Below, piece by piece: positions 63,506 to 64,000 of a DNA stretch of 64,000 bases. The position numbers were made by a program, and so were the translations under genes. The notes under the pieces are model-generated. The model saw only the letters and a list, made by a program, of their open reading frames with translations. It did not search any database and was not told the origin of the DNA. The stretch lies in assembly GCA_016719055.1 (NCBI GenBank), contig JADKAW010000004.1, forward strand, positions 62,001-126,000, given 5' to 3'. The first letter of the stretch is position 1. The number at the start of each line of letters is the position of its first letter. Source of the stretch: Candidatus Rhodoferax mariagerensis. Its GTDB lineage: Bacteria; Pseudomonadota; Gammaproteobacteria; Burkholderiales; Burkholderiaceae_C.

Positions 63506-64000
63506 TCAGTTACCTGTGTCGTCTTGACCCAGCATCCCCTCAAGCGTTTTCATCCCTGCTGCAATCTCCGCTTCCAACATCGCCAGCTTCTTCAAAATCT
63601 CCTTGGGTGGCAGGTGCTCAGTGGCCTCATGCACCACTTCCTTGTAGCGGTTGATAGACAGGTCATAGCCATTGCCAGCAATGTCGGCCTTGGGCACACA
63701 AAAACTCTGTGCTGTGCGGCCACGTTGCCGCTCACTGGCATCCCGTTGCTCCCAACGTTCCAGCACATCGGGCAGGTTGTTCTTCTCATGCTCTGCTTCT
63801 GATAGCTGGCTGCGCCCGTCCTTAAAGGGCTGGAGGCTCAATTTATCATCAGACAGCAGCGGCTGACGCTTGTCGTCCAGACTCCAGCCATCGGCCTTCA
63901 TGTCGTAGAACCACACATGGTCGGTACCACCGGAATTGGTTTTGGTGAACAGCAGAATGGCGGTGGACACGCCAGCGTAGGGTTTGAACGCACCAGAGGG
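63506..64000 (-). CDS. hsdM: Type I methyltransferase subunit HsdM, C-terminal part
   Basis: Open to the right edge; about 165 codons of the C-terminus of a DNA adenine methylase subunit. GVSTAILLFTKTNSGGTDHVWFYDM is the conserved end of the N6_Mtase domain, followed by the hydrophilic C-terminal helices (KADIAGNGYDLSINRYKE, typical of HsdM). The methylase motifs lie outside the window. With hsdS and hsdR ruined, methylation would need another HsdS. Confidence 0.93.
   Translation of the reverse strand, partial: PSGAFKPYAGVSTAILLFTKTNSGGTDHVWFYDMKADGWSLDDKRQPLLSDDKLSLQPFKDGRSQLSEAEHEKNNLPDVLERWEQRDASERQRGRTAQSFCVPKADIAGNGYDLSINRYKEVVHEATEHLPPKEILKKLAMLEAEIAAGMKTLEGMLGQDDTGN

Noticed and set aside
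1..64000. CRISPR arrays, tRNA or rRNA genes
   Set aside because: No regularly spaced direct repeats of CRISPR type and no TPsiC-like GGTTCGA with a cloverleaf were found by eye; a tRNA scan would be decisive.

Overview
This window looks like a chromosomal segment of a GC-rich betaproteobacterium of the order Burkholderiales, most likely family Comamonadaceae (Rhodoferax- or Polaromonas-like). The evidence is gene content and gene order: the DUF934-cysHDN sulfur cluster, the ribD-ribE-ribBX-ribH-nusB string, the fimT-pilVWXY1E minor pilin operon, and a ferredoxin/thioredoxin-reductase-like FNR pair. The family assignment is an inference. I see no tRNA, rRNA, CRISPR array or intact insertion sequence.

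Layout. 1-4.9 kb: ppsA (cut by the left edge) divergent from its regulator ppsR, then a TonB-like gene and a vapBC toxin-antitoxin pair. 5.4-13 kb: urease structural genes ureABC, without accessory genes, divergent from a giant permease-Cys-cluster-histidine kinase-receiver fusion and its LuxR-type regulator. 13-21.5 kb: FNR, ferredoxin, and an assimilatory sulfate operon (cysI, DUF934, cysH, cysD, cysN) with a TauE-type exporter. 21.7-26.1 kb: gluQ, an FAD amine oxidase-like protein, LysR, pirin and a flavodoxin-like protein. 26.3-31.9 kb: a TonB-dependent receptor, periplasmic binding protein, hybrid kinase and convergent NarL-type regulator, which together look like a sensory module. 31.9-43.3 kb: dnaE, then tolARQ/ybgC, an aminotransferase, nusB and riboflavin genes. 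43.7-50.6 kb: type IV pilus minor pilin operon with a frameshifted pilY1. 50.8-57.1 kb: a WS/DGAT-like acyltransferase and a glycine-cleavage operon (gcvTHP, gcvP frameshifted) behind a tandem glycine riboswitch. 57.1-60.4 kb: thioesterase, BamE-like lipoprotein, HDOD protein, selD. 60.5-64 kb: a wrecked type I restriction-modification locus (hsdM end, hsdS-hsdR chimera) holding a mazEF pair and GC-rich repeats.

The most unusual feature is a dispersed short repeat with an invariant 30-bp core, found 12 times between 5.3 and 56 kb in both orientations. Five copies are intergenic, two form the first codons of cysN and the DUF934 gene, and five lie inside cysI, gluQ, ribD, gcvP and gcvT. All seven coding copies are read in the one stop-free frame for their orientation. 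Other intergenic spaces carry large palindromes, including two hairpins with different stems but the same loop. Three genes (pilY1, gcvP, hsdS) have apparent single-base frameshifts at short homopolymers, so base accuracy needs checking before they are called pseudogenes.
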